From: Martinezella rhizogenes
GTDB taxonomy: Bacteria > Pseudomonadota > Alphaproteobacteria > Rhizobiales > Rhizobiaceae
Reading direction: 5' to 3'
Assembly: GCA_013322215.1 (NCBI GenBank)
Contig: JAAMEZ010000021.1
Location: 682,001 to 746,000, forward strand
Length of the DNA: 64,000 bases
A model generated the notes under the pieces. It ran no database searches, had not been told where the DNA came from, and worked only from the letters and a program-made list of their open reading frames with translations. Positions 1 through 8,479 of the stretch are shown one piece after another. The stretch's first letter is position 1, and each line of letters opens with the position of its first letter. A program made the translations under genes and the position numbers.

Positions 1-303
1 AAGATGGCAGCACTCTACAATGCAGGCGTCGATCTCGACCACATGGCGCTAGTCGTTCTCTTCGACCAGCAGCGGCATTTCTACCACGCCGTCCTGTCGG
101 TCTCCGTCAACGGCAACAACCTCATCCTCGACAACATGCGCGATGAGGTTTTGTCCGACAAGCGCATTGCAGAATATCTGCCGCTCTATTCGATCGTCGC
201 TGGCCGCGGCTATCTGCATGGCTCGCGCGATCCCCGTGCGCAAGCGGTTGCCGCCGCAATGCCGCTCGCCAAGGTGGTTCCCGGCGAAGGCGAGGTTCAC
301 TAA
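1..303 (+). CDS. LapG-like transglutaminase-type cysteine protease (BTLCP), 3' end
   Basis: The frame is open to the left edge, so this is the C-terminal part only. BTLCP proteases such as Pseudomonas LapG are periplasmic enzymes that cut the N-terminus of a large surface adhesin and release it from the cell; they are controlled by the c-di-GMP receptor LapD. Visible here are the histidine in YHAVLSV and the aspartate in LILDNM, which fit the His and Asp of the Cys-His-Asp triad. The catalytic Cys would lie upstream of the window. The ending LPLYSIVAGRGY is also family-like. The gene converges with a type I secretion operon that starts 75 bp away, which supports a role in adhesin control. The ATG at position 4 is internal, not the start. 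Confidence 0.8.
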   Translation, partial: KMAALYNAGVDLDHMALVVLFDQQRHFYHAVLSVSVNGNNLILDNMRDEVLSDKRIAEYLPLYSIVAGRGYLHGSRDPRAQAVAAAMPLAKVVPGEGEVH

Positions 304-377
304 CCGAACCCGCCGCCCAGGCTTACACCGAGACTTACCGGGGCCGAGTGTCACGTATAACGAAAGCGATGGCGCTC

Positions 378-1043
378 TCAGTAGACGGAAAGATAACCGA
401 TCAGCATCAACGCCTCGTGGGTCGGCGCCAACGCCAGATTGATCTGGCCCGTCAGCGATTGCGAGCCGAAGCCGATCTTGAAGCCAGTGTTCAGCGTCTT
501 GCCGCGATTGACCGATAGGACGGAGAGTACCTCCTGAATCTGGGTGTCAATCGACAGGCGTAACGTGCGCGCCGTCTGCTGGACATCATCGATCAGCGGC
601 AGGCGATGGCGCAGCATCTTCAGGAAAGCATCGTTGAAGAGCTTGATCCCACGCTCTTGCGTCAACACCACTGCAGGTGTCGGCGACGCCTGAAGGACGG
701 CGTTGAGATTGGTCAGCGACGCGACATGCTCGACGGCATCAAGGCGGCTCAGCGCCCATTTGAAGCTCAGCACGCGCAGCAGGGATGTGAGATTGCCGGT
801 TTCCGGCATTTCAGCCGCCGTATTGGAAACCAGGTCACCGATGCTGATGCCGCCGGCTTCCGACATCCGCCCGAGACCATCCCAATAAATACGCTCCAGA
901 CGAATACCGCGACGCTCGCCGCCGCCGGTTACGGCGCGGAAACGCGGCTCCAGCTCATCACCATCGACCGATGGCAAGGCTTCCTCCCGGACTATCATGG
1001 CAGTTTCGTCTTTCCCGGCTCCCTTGCGCATGACCGCCCTCAC
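378..1043 (-). CDS. Ribbon-helix-helix domain protein with PAS-like C-terminal half
   Basis: A protein of 221 residues, last gene of the type I secretion operon; its ATG overlaps the stop of the HlyD gene by 4 bp, so translation is probably coupled. Residues about 38-95 (ERRGIRLERIYWDGL, ISIGDLVSNTAAEMP, NLTSLLRVLSFKWAL) match the RHH_4 family (PF13467), a ribbon-helix-helix fold common in alphaproteobacteria. Residues about 105-221 (ASLTNLNAVLQASPTPAVVLTQ, IKLFNDAFLKML) resemble a PAS-like sensor region. It could be a DNA-binding regulator sensing an internal signal. Target and ligand are unknown. No signal peptide is seen. Confidence 0.8.
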   Translation of the reverse strand: MRAVMRKGAGKDETAMIVREEALPSVDGDELEPRFRAVTGGGERRGIRLERIYWDGLGRMSEAGGISIGDLVSNTAAEMPETGNLTSLLRVLSFKWALSRLDAVEHVASLTNLNAVLQASPTPAVVLTQERGIKLFNDAFLKMLRHRLPLIDDVQQTARTLRLSIDTQIQEVLSVLSVNRGKTLNTGFKIGFGSQSLTGQINLALAPTHEALMLIGYLSVY

Positions 1044-2344
1044 CGTTCCGTCAGCGCTTCGGAGCGCGCCTTGTTGATCGGCTTCATCAGATAGGTCAGG
1101 ATGGTCTTGCGGCCGGTCATGATCTCGGCCGAAGCCACCATGCCCGGAATAATCGGATAGTGCTTGCCGTCGCGCTCCAGCGCCGATTTGTCGGTCTTGA
1201 TGCGTACGAGGTAGTAGGTCTCGTTCTTGTCCTTTTCGACAAGGCTGTCGGCGGAGACGTTGACGACCTTACCGTCCAGAGCACCGAAGATCGAGAAATC
1301 ATAGGCCGAGATCTTGATGACCGCCGGCTGGTCGATGCGCACGAAAGCAACGTCGCGCGGCGAAATCTTCGCCTCGATCAACAGAGTATCCGCTGTCGGC
1401 ACGACACCGGCGATGACCTTGCCGGCGTCGACATAGGCGCCGATCGTGTTGACCTCCAGCGTATTGACGATGCCGTCGACCGGGGACCGGATATCCGTAT
1501 GCTTGACCCGATCAGATGCCCCGCGGATCGTCTCGTCGACGACGGAAAGTTCAGACAGTGCCTGTCCCTTGTCGGTCAGGGCCTGCTGGCGCAGCTGCAG
1601 CCCAAGGTCGGTAGCCTGTAATGTTGCCTCCTTGACGGCCGCCTGCAGGCGATCGAGGCTTTCGACATAGACTTTAAGCTGCCCTTGCAGGTCGACAAGG
1701 TCTCGCTGGACTTTGAGGACTTCTGTTTGAGCAACGAGCTTTTTCTCACCGAGCGGCCTCAGCAGATCATATTGCTTCTGGGCGCCGGCGATATTCTGCG
1801 TCAGGCGGTCTATGTTGGCGTGGGCTTCGTCCAGCTCGTTCTGATGTTGCTTCAGGCGCTGATCGAGAACATCGAGTTTGTTCTTATAGGAAGCGCGATC
1901 CGCTTCGAAGAGCTTTTCCTCGTTGTCGCAGACGTCTTTTGCGGTAGCAAGTATATCGGTCGGGCATACGAACTGTGCGTCGAAAGCACCCGCCTCCTCC
2001 AGAGCCAGACGCTCTACTTTGGCACCGAGCGCGCGGGCCTTGGCAACGGATTCGCCGAGTGTCGATGCCGTCGTTGTGTTGTCGAGCTGGACGAGAATAT
2101 CGCCCTTGTGGACGACCTGTCCGAGATTGACATTGATCTGCTGGACGATACCGGGCTCGGACGATTGTACGATCTGCGTCTTCGATACCGGTATCACCTT
2201 CCCCTCGCCGCGCGCGATCTCATCGATATCGGCGAAGGCCGCCCAGGCGATGAAAGCAACGATCATCAAGGCACAGAGGCCAAGGATCAGCCGGGCGAAG
2301 AGTGGGGGATTGTCGTGGATATTGCGGTGAGAGGCACTCATCAT
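1040..2344 (-). CDS. Type I secretion periplasmic adaptor (HlyD/LapC-like)
   Basis: A 434-residue membrane fusion protein. A short cytoplasmic N-terminus is followed by one TM helix (about residues 15-38, LFARLILGLCALMIVAFIAW). A biotinyl-lipoyl-like half motif (ARGEGKVIPVSKTQIVQSSEPG) follows, then a long coiled coil (about 95-260) and the C-terminal HlyD domain (RSPVDGIVNTLEVNTIGAYV). It bridges the inner-membrane ABC exporter and TolC so that an unfolded RTX-type substrate passes in one step. Length is normal for HlyD/LapC. The start ATG overlaps the stop of the ABC gene upstream, and its own stop overlaps the next gene, so the operon is tightly coupled. Confidence 0.93.
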   Translation of the reverse strand: MMSASHRNIHDNPPLFARLILGLCALMIVAFIAWAAFADIDEIARGEGKVIPVSKTQIVQSSEPGIVQQINVNLGQVVHKGDILVQLDNTTTASTLGESVAKARALGAKVERLALEEAGAFDAQFVCPTDILATAKDVCDNEEKLFEADRASYKNKLDVLDQRLKQHQNELDEAHANIDRLTQNIAGAQKQYDLLRPLGEKKLVAQTEVLKVQRDLVDLQGQLKVYVESLDRLQAAVKEATLQATDLGLQLRQQALTDKGQALSELSVVDETIRGASDRVKHTDIRSPVDGIVNTLEVNTIGAYVDAGKVIAGVVPTADTLLIEAKISPRDVAFVRIDQPAVIKISAYDFSIFGALDGKVVNVSADSLVEKDKNETYYLVRIKTDKSALERDGKHYPIIPGMVASAEIMTGRKTILTYLMKPINKARSEALTER

Positions 2345-4494
2345 TGCACCGCCTTGCGCTGCATCGCCTCGATGACTGCATTTTTCGGCCCATCGGCGAT
2401 GATGCGGCCCTTGTCGATGACGATCAGCCGGTCGACCAACTCCAACATGCTGTGACGATGGGTTGCCACCAGCAGCGTCGTTTGCGGGCCGAATGCGTGG
2501 GTCAGCCTGCTGATGAGATGACGCTCGCTCGCCAGATCCATCGCCCCCGACGGTTCGTCGAGGAAGACGATCTTCGGCCGGGTCAGGAGCAGGCGGGCAA
2601 TTGTCAATGCCTGCTTTTGGCCGTTCGAGAGGTTCGCACCGCGCTCGCCGACCGGCATGTCGAAACCGCGTGGGTGAAGGGCAACGAACTCTTCGACGCC
2701 GGTCATGCGCGAGACGGCCAGCAATTCCTCGTCGCTGGCGTCAGCCCGGCCGAGCAGCAGATTTTCCTTAACTGTGCCGGAGAACAGGTCCGACGATTGG
2801 CCGGCGACGGCCACGGCGGCGCGTACCTCAGCCACGTGATACTGACGTATATCGACGCCATCGATCAGGACGCGGCCGCTGGCCGGCTGAAACAGCCCGT
2901 CGAGAAGCCGACCGAGCGTCGTCTTGCCTGAACCGATGCGGCCGATGATCCCGATCTTTTCGCCAGGCGCAACCGTGAAGGACAGCTGATTGATGACCGC
3001 CTGGTCAGAGCCCGGATATTGGAAGGAAACGTTCTGGAAGCTGAATCCGCCGTTACTGATCTGCCGGTTGACGAAGCCGACGGTCGATGGGCGATCATCA
3101 GGCTGCTCCATGATCTTGTCGAGAATGCGCAGCGACATGGTGGCCTGGCGGAAGCGCGCCAACGTCATGGCGATCTGCCCGAAGGGCGCACCCGCACGGC
3201 TCGCCAGCATGACGGTTGCGACGATCGCGCCCATGGCGATTTTTCCGTCGGCAAATTCGTACGTACCCGCAACGACGATGAGCACGCTGACCATCTGCTG
3301 CAAGAACATCGTCATGTTCATGGCATTTGAAGAGATGTGTTTGATATCCTCGCTGGTGCGGCTCGAATATTTCGTCAGCTCCTGCCAGCGGCGCAGCATC
3401 GTTGCTTCGGCGCGCAGGCTCTTCAATGTCTCGATCGTCGAAATGGTCTCAACGAGCAGCGACTGGCGGCGCGATGCCTCATTCGTCGCGGTCGCCATGC
3501 GCTTGCCGATCTGGGCCTGGGCCACGAGGCCGATCGTCACTGAAAGGACGAAAGCGACGGCCGGAATGATCACGAGCCAGCCGGCGATCAAATAGATGAC
3601 GATCAGGAAGATCACGACAAAGAGGCTGTCGATCAGCACGCCGATCGTATTCGACGTGAAGAATTCGCGCACGAATTCATATTGCGTCACGCGGTTGGCA
3701 TATTCTCCGGTCGACATCGGGCGGGAGGCCAGCGTCGAATTGAGGATCTTGTCGAAGATCAGCTGCGACAGCCGCAGGTCCGCCTTGCGACCCGCATAGT
3801 CGATCAGCGATGCGCGCGCTGTCTTCAGCAGAAAATCGAAGAGATAGGCCAGCGAGATGCCGGCGGTCAGCACCCAGAGCGTGGGGAACGCCTTGTTCGG
3901 CAGGACCCGATCGTAGACGTTCATGGTGAAAAGCGGCGACGCCAGCGCGATGACGTTGATGAACAGCGCCGCCAGCATGACGCGGGCGTAGGTGCGCCAA
4001 TAGGGCACCAGCGCCGTTGCCAGCCAGTGCCGCTTCTCGATCTCCATCGCATGGCCGACGCGCGCTTCTTCCGAAGAGTTCTGATAATAGAGCGTGAAGG
4101 CAAATGCCGATTGCGGATTGAGCGCGGCGAGCTCCTCCCGCGTCAAACGGGTTGCCGTGCCCGCGACCGGTACAATATCGGTGACGTAAGAACCGCTTTC
4201 GGTCATTTCGAGCAATGGCAGAACGCCGCCATCAGCAAAGGTGACGATGGCGGGACAGTCGAAATTGCCGAGCCGGCAATCACGTTCCGTATGCTTCAGG
4301 ACTTGCAGACCGACGCGTTCCGAAAGCCGTTCGACATCGTCCAGCTCCATGGCTTCCAGAATTTCGTCCGGAACGCCCGAAAACAGTACAGTATCCGAGT
4401 TCGGGCGACCGTAAAACGCAGCGACCGATTTGAATGCCGACTTGAAAGTCTGCAGCGATACGCTCGCAGACACGTCAGGTGCTACGTTCAACAT
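2341..4494 (-). CDS. Type I secretion ABC exporter with permease and ATPase (LapB-like)
   Basis: A 717-residue half-transporter. The N-terminal ~150 residues are a C39-like domain without an obvious catalytic Cys-His pair, as in exporters of large adhesins and RTX proteins. Residues about 165-430 hold six TM segments. The ATPase domain shows Walker A GRIGSGKTT, the signature LSNGQ (Asn for the usual first Gly), Walker B IVFLDEP and the switch His in VATHRHS. It powers export of a C-terminally signalled protein through HlyD and TolC. The gene lies 29 bp downstream of tolC. No adhesin or RTX substrate gene is present in this window. Confidence 0.93.
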   Translation of the reverse strand: MLNVAPDVSASVSLQTFKSAFKSVAAFYGRPNSDTVLFSGVPDEILEAMELDDVERLSERVGLQVLKHTERDCRLGNFDCPAIVTFADGGVLPLLEMTESGSYVTDIVPVAGTATRLTREELAALNPQSAFAFTLYYQNSSEEARVGHAMEIEKRHWLATALVPYWRTYARVMLAALFINVIALASPLFTMNVYDRVLPNKAFPTLWVLTAGISLAYLFDFLLKTARASLIDYAGRKADLRLSQLIFDKILNSTLASRPMSTGEYANRVTQYEFVREFFTSNTIGVLIDSLFVVIFLIVIYLIAGWLVIIPAVAFVLSVTIGLVAQAQIGKRMATATNEASRRQSLLVETISTIETLKSLRAEATMLRRWQELTKYSSRTSEDIKHISSNAMNMTMFLQQMVSVLIVVAGTYEFADGKIAMGAIVATVMLASRAGAPFGQIAMTLARFRQATMSLRILDKIMEQPDDRPSTVGFVNRQISNGGFSFQNVSFQYPGSDQAVINQLSFTVAPGEKIGIIGRIGSGKTTLGRLLDGLFQPASGRVLIDGVDIRQYHVAEVRAAVAVAGQSSDLFSGTVKENLLLGRADASDEELLAVSRMTGVEEFVALHPRGFDMPVGERGANLSNGQKQALTIARLLLTRPKIVFLDEPSGAMDLASERHLISRLTHAFGPQTTLLVATHRHSMLELVDRLIVIDKGRIIADGPKNAVIEAMQRKAVQ

Positions 4495-4523
4495 GAAGTA
4501 CTATCCAATTCGGATCGTAACGA

Positions 4524-5960
4524 TTAACGAATCGGCTCGAGCAGATCGATCGGCAGGCCGGGCTTCTGATGCGAGTCGTATTTGGTATATCCGGGATCAG
4601 CCGTATTCGACGAAACAGCGAACTGATCACGGGCATAAGGCGTCGCCTGATCGACCGGCTTCAGCTTCATCGTCGACAACAGGCTGCCCGATGCCGCAAG
4701 GATCTTGTATTCGGCAAAGAGCGATGCGACTTCCGCCGTCTTGGCCAAAACCTCGGTGTTGAAGCGGGTATTCTGGGCATCCAATAGATCCAGCAACGAG
4801 CGCTGACCGACCTTAAATTGCTCGCGATAGGACGTCACGAGCTGAGCATTTGTCTTTTCCTGACCATCCAGGATGCGAGCCAGCTGTCCCTGGTTGGTGC
4901 GTTCGCTCCAGGCCGAGCGGACAGACTCGTCGACTTCACGGTAGGTCTGGCTCAGCGCGAAACGCTGTTCGGCCGCACGACGAACCATCTCCTGCTGATG
5001 GGCCGTATCGATGCCGCCGTGATAGAGGTTCCACTTGGCGACAACACCCACCTGGACGTCGCTTGTATTACCCTTGTTACCGTCGACATCGTCACCAATG
5101 CGGGCGCTGCCGACGAGGTCAAGTCGTGGCAGGAATGCAGACTTGGAACCGCGGACGTCGGCGTCTGCGGCATTGACATCAGCCTTGGCCGATGAGATCT
5201 GCGGATTGTTCTTTTGCGCGATGAAGACCGCGTCATCGAGCGTCTTCGGCAGGTAGCGGGACACTGAGGCGGGGCGATTGGCATTGCTGATCGGCTCGCC
5301 GACGACCTGAAGGAAACGGATCTTCGTCGCGTCGAGTTCCTTCTTTGCTTCCTGAAAGCGAGCATTGGCCGCCTGCAGGCGTTCACGGCCCTGAAGACGA
5401 TCGGCATCGGTGAGGGCACCGCCCTTGATGCTATCCTCGATGTTGCCAACCATCTGCTTATGGAAGGCAACATTCTTTTCCGCAGCCGCGACGATCTCCA
5501 TCTGCAGCTGATATTCAAGATAATCCTGAGTTACTTCGAGCGCCAAAGCTTCCGAGCGCTGTTGGACGCGAAAGGATGCACCGTCGACACGGGCCGCCTG
5601 CTTGTCCTTCTGCGCCTTGCGGTCGCCGCCGTCAAATAACGTCTGTGTAATAGTTAAGCTTACATCAGCGGGATTCAGGTAATCATTGGTACGCGACAGG
5701 GCTCCGGATGTAACATCCGACAGTCTACGGCGACCGTAGCCGGACTCAAGGTCAACCGATGGCAAGTAAAGCCCCCGCGCCTGGCGCAATTGAAACTCGG
5801 TTGCTTCCCGATCCTGCGCAGCCTGCATGATCTGGGGGTTGGTTTTCATTGTCTTTTCAATCGCCTGCTGCAATGTCATAGCGCCAGCAGAACCGCTTGA
5901 TAAAGAACTTATGGCCATCGAAATCCCGATTGCCGCCTTCAATCGCATCTTATAAGCCAA
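4524..5960 (-). CDS. tolC: TolC-family outer-membrane channel of the type I secretion system
   Basis: A 478-residue outer-membrane efflux protein. A signal peptide (about residues 1-27, ending SAGA) precedes two OEP repeats; MTLQQAIEKTMKTNPQIM and LPSVDLESGYG are typical. It would form the trimeric outer-membrane duct for the secretion system. The RND pump at 32041-36264 has no channel gene of its own and could use it as well. A TTG start at 5960 is chosen because GGAAGGGA lies about 8 nt upstream; ATG at 5948 is the alternative. First gene of the operon, with its promoter presumably in the AT-rich region beyond 5961. Confidence 0.9.
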   Translation of the reverse strand: MAYKMRLKAAIGISMAISSLSSGSAGAMTLQQAIEKTMKTNPQIMQAAQDREATEFQLRQARGLYLPSVDLESGYGRRRLSDVTSGALSRTNDYLNPADVSLTITQTLFDGGDRKAQKDKQAARVDGASFRVQQRSEALALEVTQDYLEYQLQMEIVAAAEKNVAFHKQMVGNIEDSIKGGALTDADRLQGRERLQAANARFQEAKKELDATKIRFLQVVGEPISNANRPASVSRYLPKTLDDAVFIAQKNNPQISSAKADVNAADADVRGSKSAFLPRLDLVGSARIGDDVDGNKGNTSDVQVGVVAKWNLYHGGIDTAHQQEMVRRAAEQRFALSQTYREVDESVRSAWSERTNQGQLARILDGQEKTNAQLVTSYREQFKVGQRSLLDLLDAQNTRFNTEVLAKTAEVASLFAEYKILAASGSLLSTMKLKPVDQATPYARDQFAVSSNTADPGYTKYDSHQKPGLPIDLLEPIR

Positions 5961-6280
5961 AACTACGTCCCTTCCCCAAACTATACTTTATAGATACACT
6001 TTATAAATCTTATTCACCTACAGACGTAGACGAAATCACGTCTATTTGTAAAATAGATTCACATTTAATCTCCTGAAACAGTTAATATCGGAGATCGCAA
6101 GCCTTTACGGCAGAAATCTATTGACTATTTTTGGACTATTCACAGTGACGATATCCATGTTGCATGATAGCAACAATTATAATATTCAACCAAACAGAGA
6201 ATTTACATGATGTAAGCTACCAATACGCGCTAGAAGGTAACTTAAAACACCAAGAAAAACTTAGAAATATTAGAAAGAAC
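5961..6280. other. AT-rich intergenic region upstream of tolC
   Basis: About 320 bp much richer in A and T than the flanking genes, with no convincing coding frame. It must contain the promoter of the leftward type I secretion operon. Several TATAAT-like stretches occur (for example around 6175-6185), but no pair of -35 and -10 boxes can be assigned safely. Confidence 0.5.
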
Positions 6281-6694
6281 TCATCGGCACACAAATTCGC
6301 CCGGATGCATGGGGGCACTGAACCGCAATCCGCCAACCATCGGGGACTGAGCAGGCCAAATCCTTTCTTGGATGTAGCCGTCCTGGCCAATGATCTGTAA
6401 ATCGGGCTTATTGTATCGGCTGCCGACGCAGGTCGCGTCCTTTCCAAGGGAGACAACGGCGCCGTCGAAGCAAGGATCTGCAGTGAACGATGTCTGCGTG
6501 TCGCCGTTGTTCGATCCGCTGGCGAATGTCGGAGCACCATCACTCTCAGGACGTTCTGACCATTGTCCTTGTCGCTTCGGGCCTGTCGCATGACGCACAA
6601 CGCACTCCATCGCACTATTCTGCGGCTCGCGCGCAACGGCAGTCCATCCGCAGAGGGTCAGTGCAGGTTGATCGACAGAGTAAATGGCAGCCAT
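6281..6694 (-). CDS. Hypothetical cysteine-containing protein, doubtful
   Basis: A possible 137-residue protein. The ATG at 6694 is preceded by GAAGGAA at a good distance, which is the main argument for a real gene. The product has five cysteines, no TM segment, and is rich in Gly, Ser and Pro (CGWTAVAREPQNSAMECVV, FASGSNNGDTQTSFTADPC). I recognise no family. The surrounding DNA is not typical of this genome's coding regions, so it may be an orphan gene or a decayed fragment. Confidence 0.35.
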   Translation of the reverse strand: MAAIYSVDQPALTLCGWTAVAREPQNSAMECVVRHATGPKRQGQWSERPESDGAPTFASGSNNGDTQTSFTADPCFDGAVVSLGKDATCVGSRYNKPDLQIIGQDGYIQERIWPAQSPMVGGLRFSAPMHPGEFVCR

Positions 6695-7627
6695 GTTACA
6701 AATTCCTTCGACACTGAAAGATGGGGCGGACCGAATCGCCCTACTGGCTTTCACCGTCGTAATCCGTCAATTGCCGAGACGCTAAGACCATCCACGTCAA
6801 CTGTCGCCGTCCATTTTTGATCAAACTAAGATTTTTGGATCTATCGCCTTGGAAGAACTTCAAAGCGCGGGCGGCTTGCGAGTATTAGCCGACAACAAAC
6901 CGCGTACCGTCGTGCAGGCGCGGTCGAGGATCATCAACTCCGACGCCCGCATCCCGCCCTATCTCGGTACCAAATCCACTGCATTTTGCTCTCGAGGCGA
7001 CCGGAACCAACGACCCCGCCGTTAGAGAAGCCAAGCGTTTCAAGTTCTTGAGCAGTGGAGTGCTCACCGAAAAGGTGCTCTCCAGTTTCAAGGCCCACCG
7101 CCCCGCAGTTCGTGCCAGAGGTCTTCCATGTAACTCGGCTACCGCATTCGCGGGAACCAAAGCCTCCTAGACGATCGACCACGTCTCCTGCGTCGTTCAG
7201 TTCCGTCACCCCCTCTTCAGGACTTGCAGTCCATTCCGCGTTAGCGTTCGCATATTCGATAACGAACACTGATTCCGGCGGCAGCACTGATCCGCCAGAC
7301 GGCCATAGCCTCTCGCCTGTGGCCCTTCGGGGAAGCTTGCGCACTTCGCATATCACACCAGCCTCTTGACATGTGGGATTTTTTCCCATTTATTAATTGA
7401 GCAAGGTTTCGAAACAATTTGATGCAAAAGCCGCCTTAACCACGTCGCGCTTAGCATTGATGGCGGGGTAATGATTAAGATTGATGGCGATTAGATATTG
7501 GATCGACGGCATGCTCACCAACGGCCCTCATCAACGGCCAAAATTTGCAGCATCCGCTCTCCATTAGCGATCAACACTCGGCCGCATACATCGCGGTGAC
7601 GCGAAGCAACCAAATTTGGCACCAGTT
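6695..7627. other. Gene-poor stretch between the secretion operon and the DUF6502 gene
   Basis: About 930 bp without a gene I can support firmly. Overlapping open frames occur on both strands, none longer than about 150 codons and none of a recognised family. The best candidate is listed separately at 6934-7389. The right end (7390-7627) is AT-rich, noncoding by eye, and should hold the promoter of the DUF6502/DUF5666 pair. No inverted terminal repeats or transposase fragments are evident. Confidence 0.45.
6934..7389 (-). CDS. Hypothetical protein, doubtful
   Basis: An open frame of 151 codons from an ATG at 7389. The product has no TM segment and contains acidic and Gly-rich stretches (SVFVIEYANANAEW, SPEEGVTELNDAGDVV, VGLETGEHLFGEHS) that look more protein-like than most chance frames here. 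No Shine-Dalgarno sequence is seen before the ATG, and another frame overlaps at 6885-7160, so a frameshifted remnant is possible. No function can be assigned. Confidence 0.25.
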   Translation of the reverse strand: MGKNPTCQEAGVICEVRKLPRRATGERLWPSGGSVLPPESVFVIEYANANAEWTASPEEGVTELNDAGDVVDRLGGFGSRECGSRVTWKTSGTNCGAVGLETGEHLFGEHSTAQELETLGFSNGGVVGSGRLESKMQWIWYRDRAGCGRRS

Positions 7628-8479
7628 ATGACGCAACAACGATCACGGCCTGTCATTTCCGACGCCGCATTGCAGCGTATGTTGGGAAAGGTTCTAAAAC
7701 CGTTTGTCCGCTTGTCTCTTGCGAGCGGATTGACATTCCCGACGTTCACAACGGTCCTTAAACGTTTGTACGTCGACGTCGCGGAAAAAGAATACGGGTT
7801 GCCGGATAAAAGACAAACTGACAGCAGGATCTCATTGATAACCGGTATCCATCGTAAGGATGTCAGTAAGCTGCGGGTTGGTGACATGCCTTTACCTGCA
7901 CCCCCACCACCGGTGTCGCGTACAAGTCGTATTATCGCCAGGTGGCTAGCCGACGCTCGTTACCTGGACGAAAATGGGACCCCGCGGGCATTGCCAAGGA
8001 TAGCGGAAGACGGCGCTGCCTCCTTCGAGACACTTGTCGAAGATGTAACGCGAGATTTGCGTCCTCGCGCTGTTCTCGATGAATGGCTGAACCGCGGAAT
8101 CGCAACATTGGATACTCATGACCGCGTCCATCTTGGAGCGGCAGCTATAGTTCCAGATTCTGGCGATAGCGCCAAGGAGCATTTTTTCGCCCGTAACATG
8201 CATGATCATGCTTCCGCAGCCGTTTTAAACATGCTGTCGGCGGATCCAGCGTTTTTCGAACGCGCGGTACATTACGATGGTATTTCACCGGAACTTGCGA
8301 AAAAGCTGAACGATATAAGCAGGGTGGAATCGATGAACCTGCTTGTTCGCTTAAATCGCCTCGCGAATGAAGAGGTCAAGGCTGATAAGGGAGGTCAAGC
8401 TCGCTGGATCACCGGTGCCTACATTTTCACTGAAGCCAAAAGCGATGCGGACCTTAACGATGTTGAGGATGATCAATGA
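7628..8479 (+). CDS. DUF6502 family protein
   Basis: A protein of 283 residues from the ATG at 7628; an in-frame TTG at 7616 would add four residues. The N-terminal half (LQRMLGKVLKPFVRLSLASG, FTTVLKRLYVDVAEKEYG, RQTDSRISLITGIHRKDV) matches the DUF6502 family as I remember it, probably a helical, winged-helix-like domain. No signal peptide or TM segment is present, so it is cytoplasmic. Its stop overlaps the start of the DUF5666 gene by 4 bp (ATGA), which implies a shared transcript and linked function. The biochemical role is unknown. Confidence 0.8.
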   Translation: MTQQRSRPVISDAALQRMLGKVLKPFVRLSLASGLTFPTFTTVLKRLYVDVAEKEYGLPDKRQTDSRISLITGIHRKDVSKLRVGDMPLPAPPPPVSRTSRIIARWLADARYLDENGTPRALPRIAEDGAASFETLVEDVTRDLRPRAVLDEWLNRGIATLDTHDRVHLGAAAIVPDSGDSAKEHFFARNMHDHASAAVLNMLSADPAFFERAVHYDGISPELAKKLNDISRVESMNLLVRLNRLANEEVKADKGGQARWITGAYIFTEAKSDADLNDVEDDQ

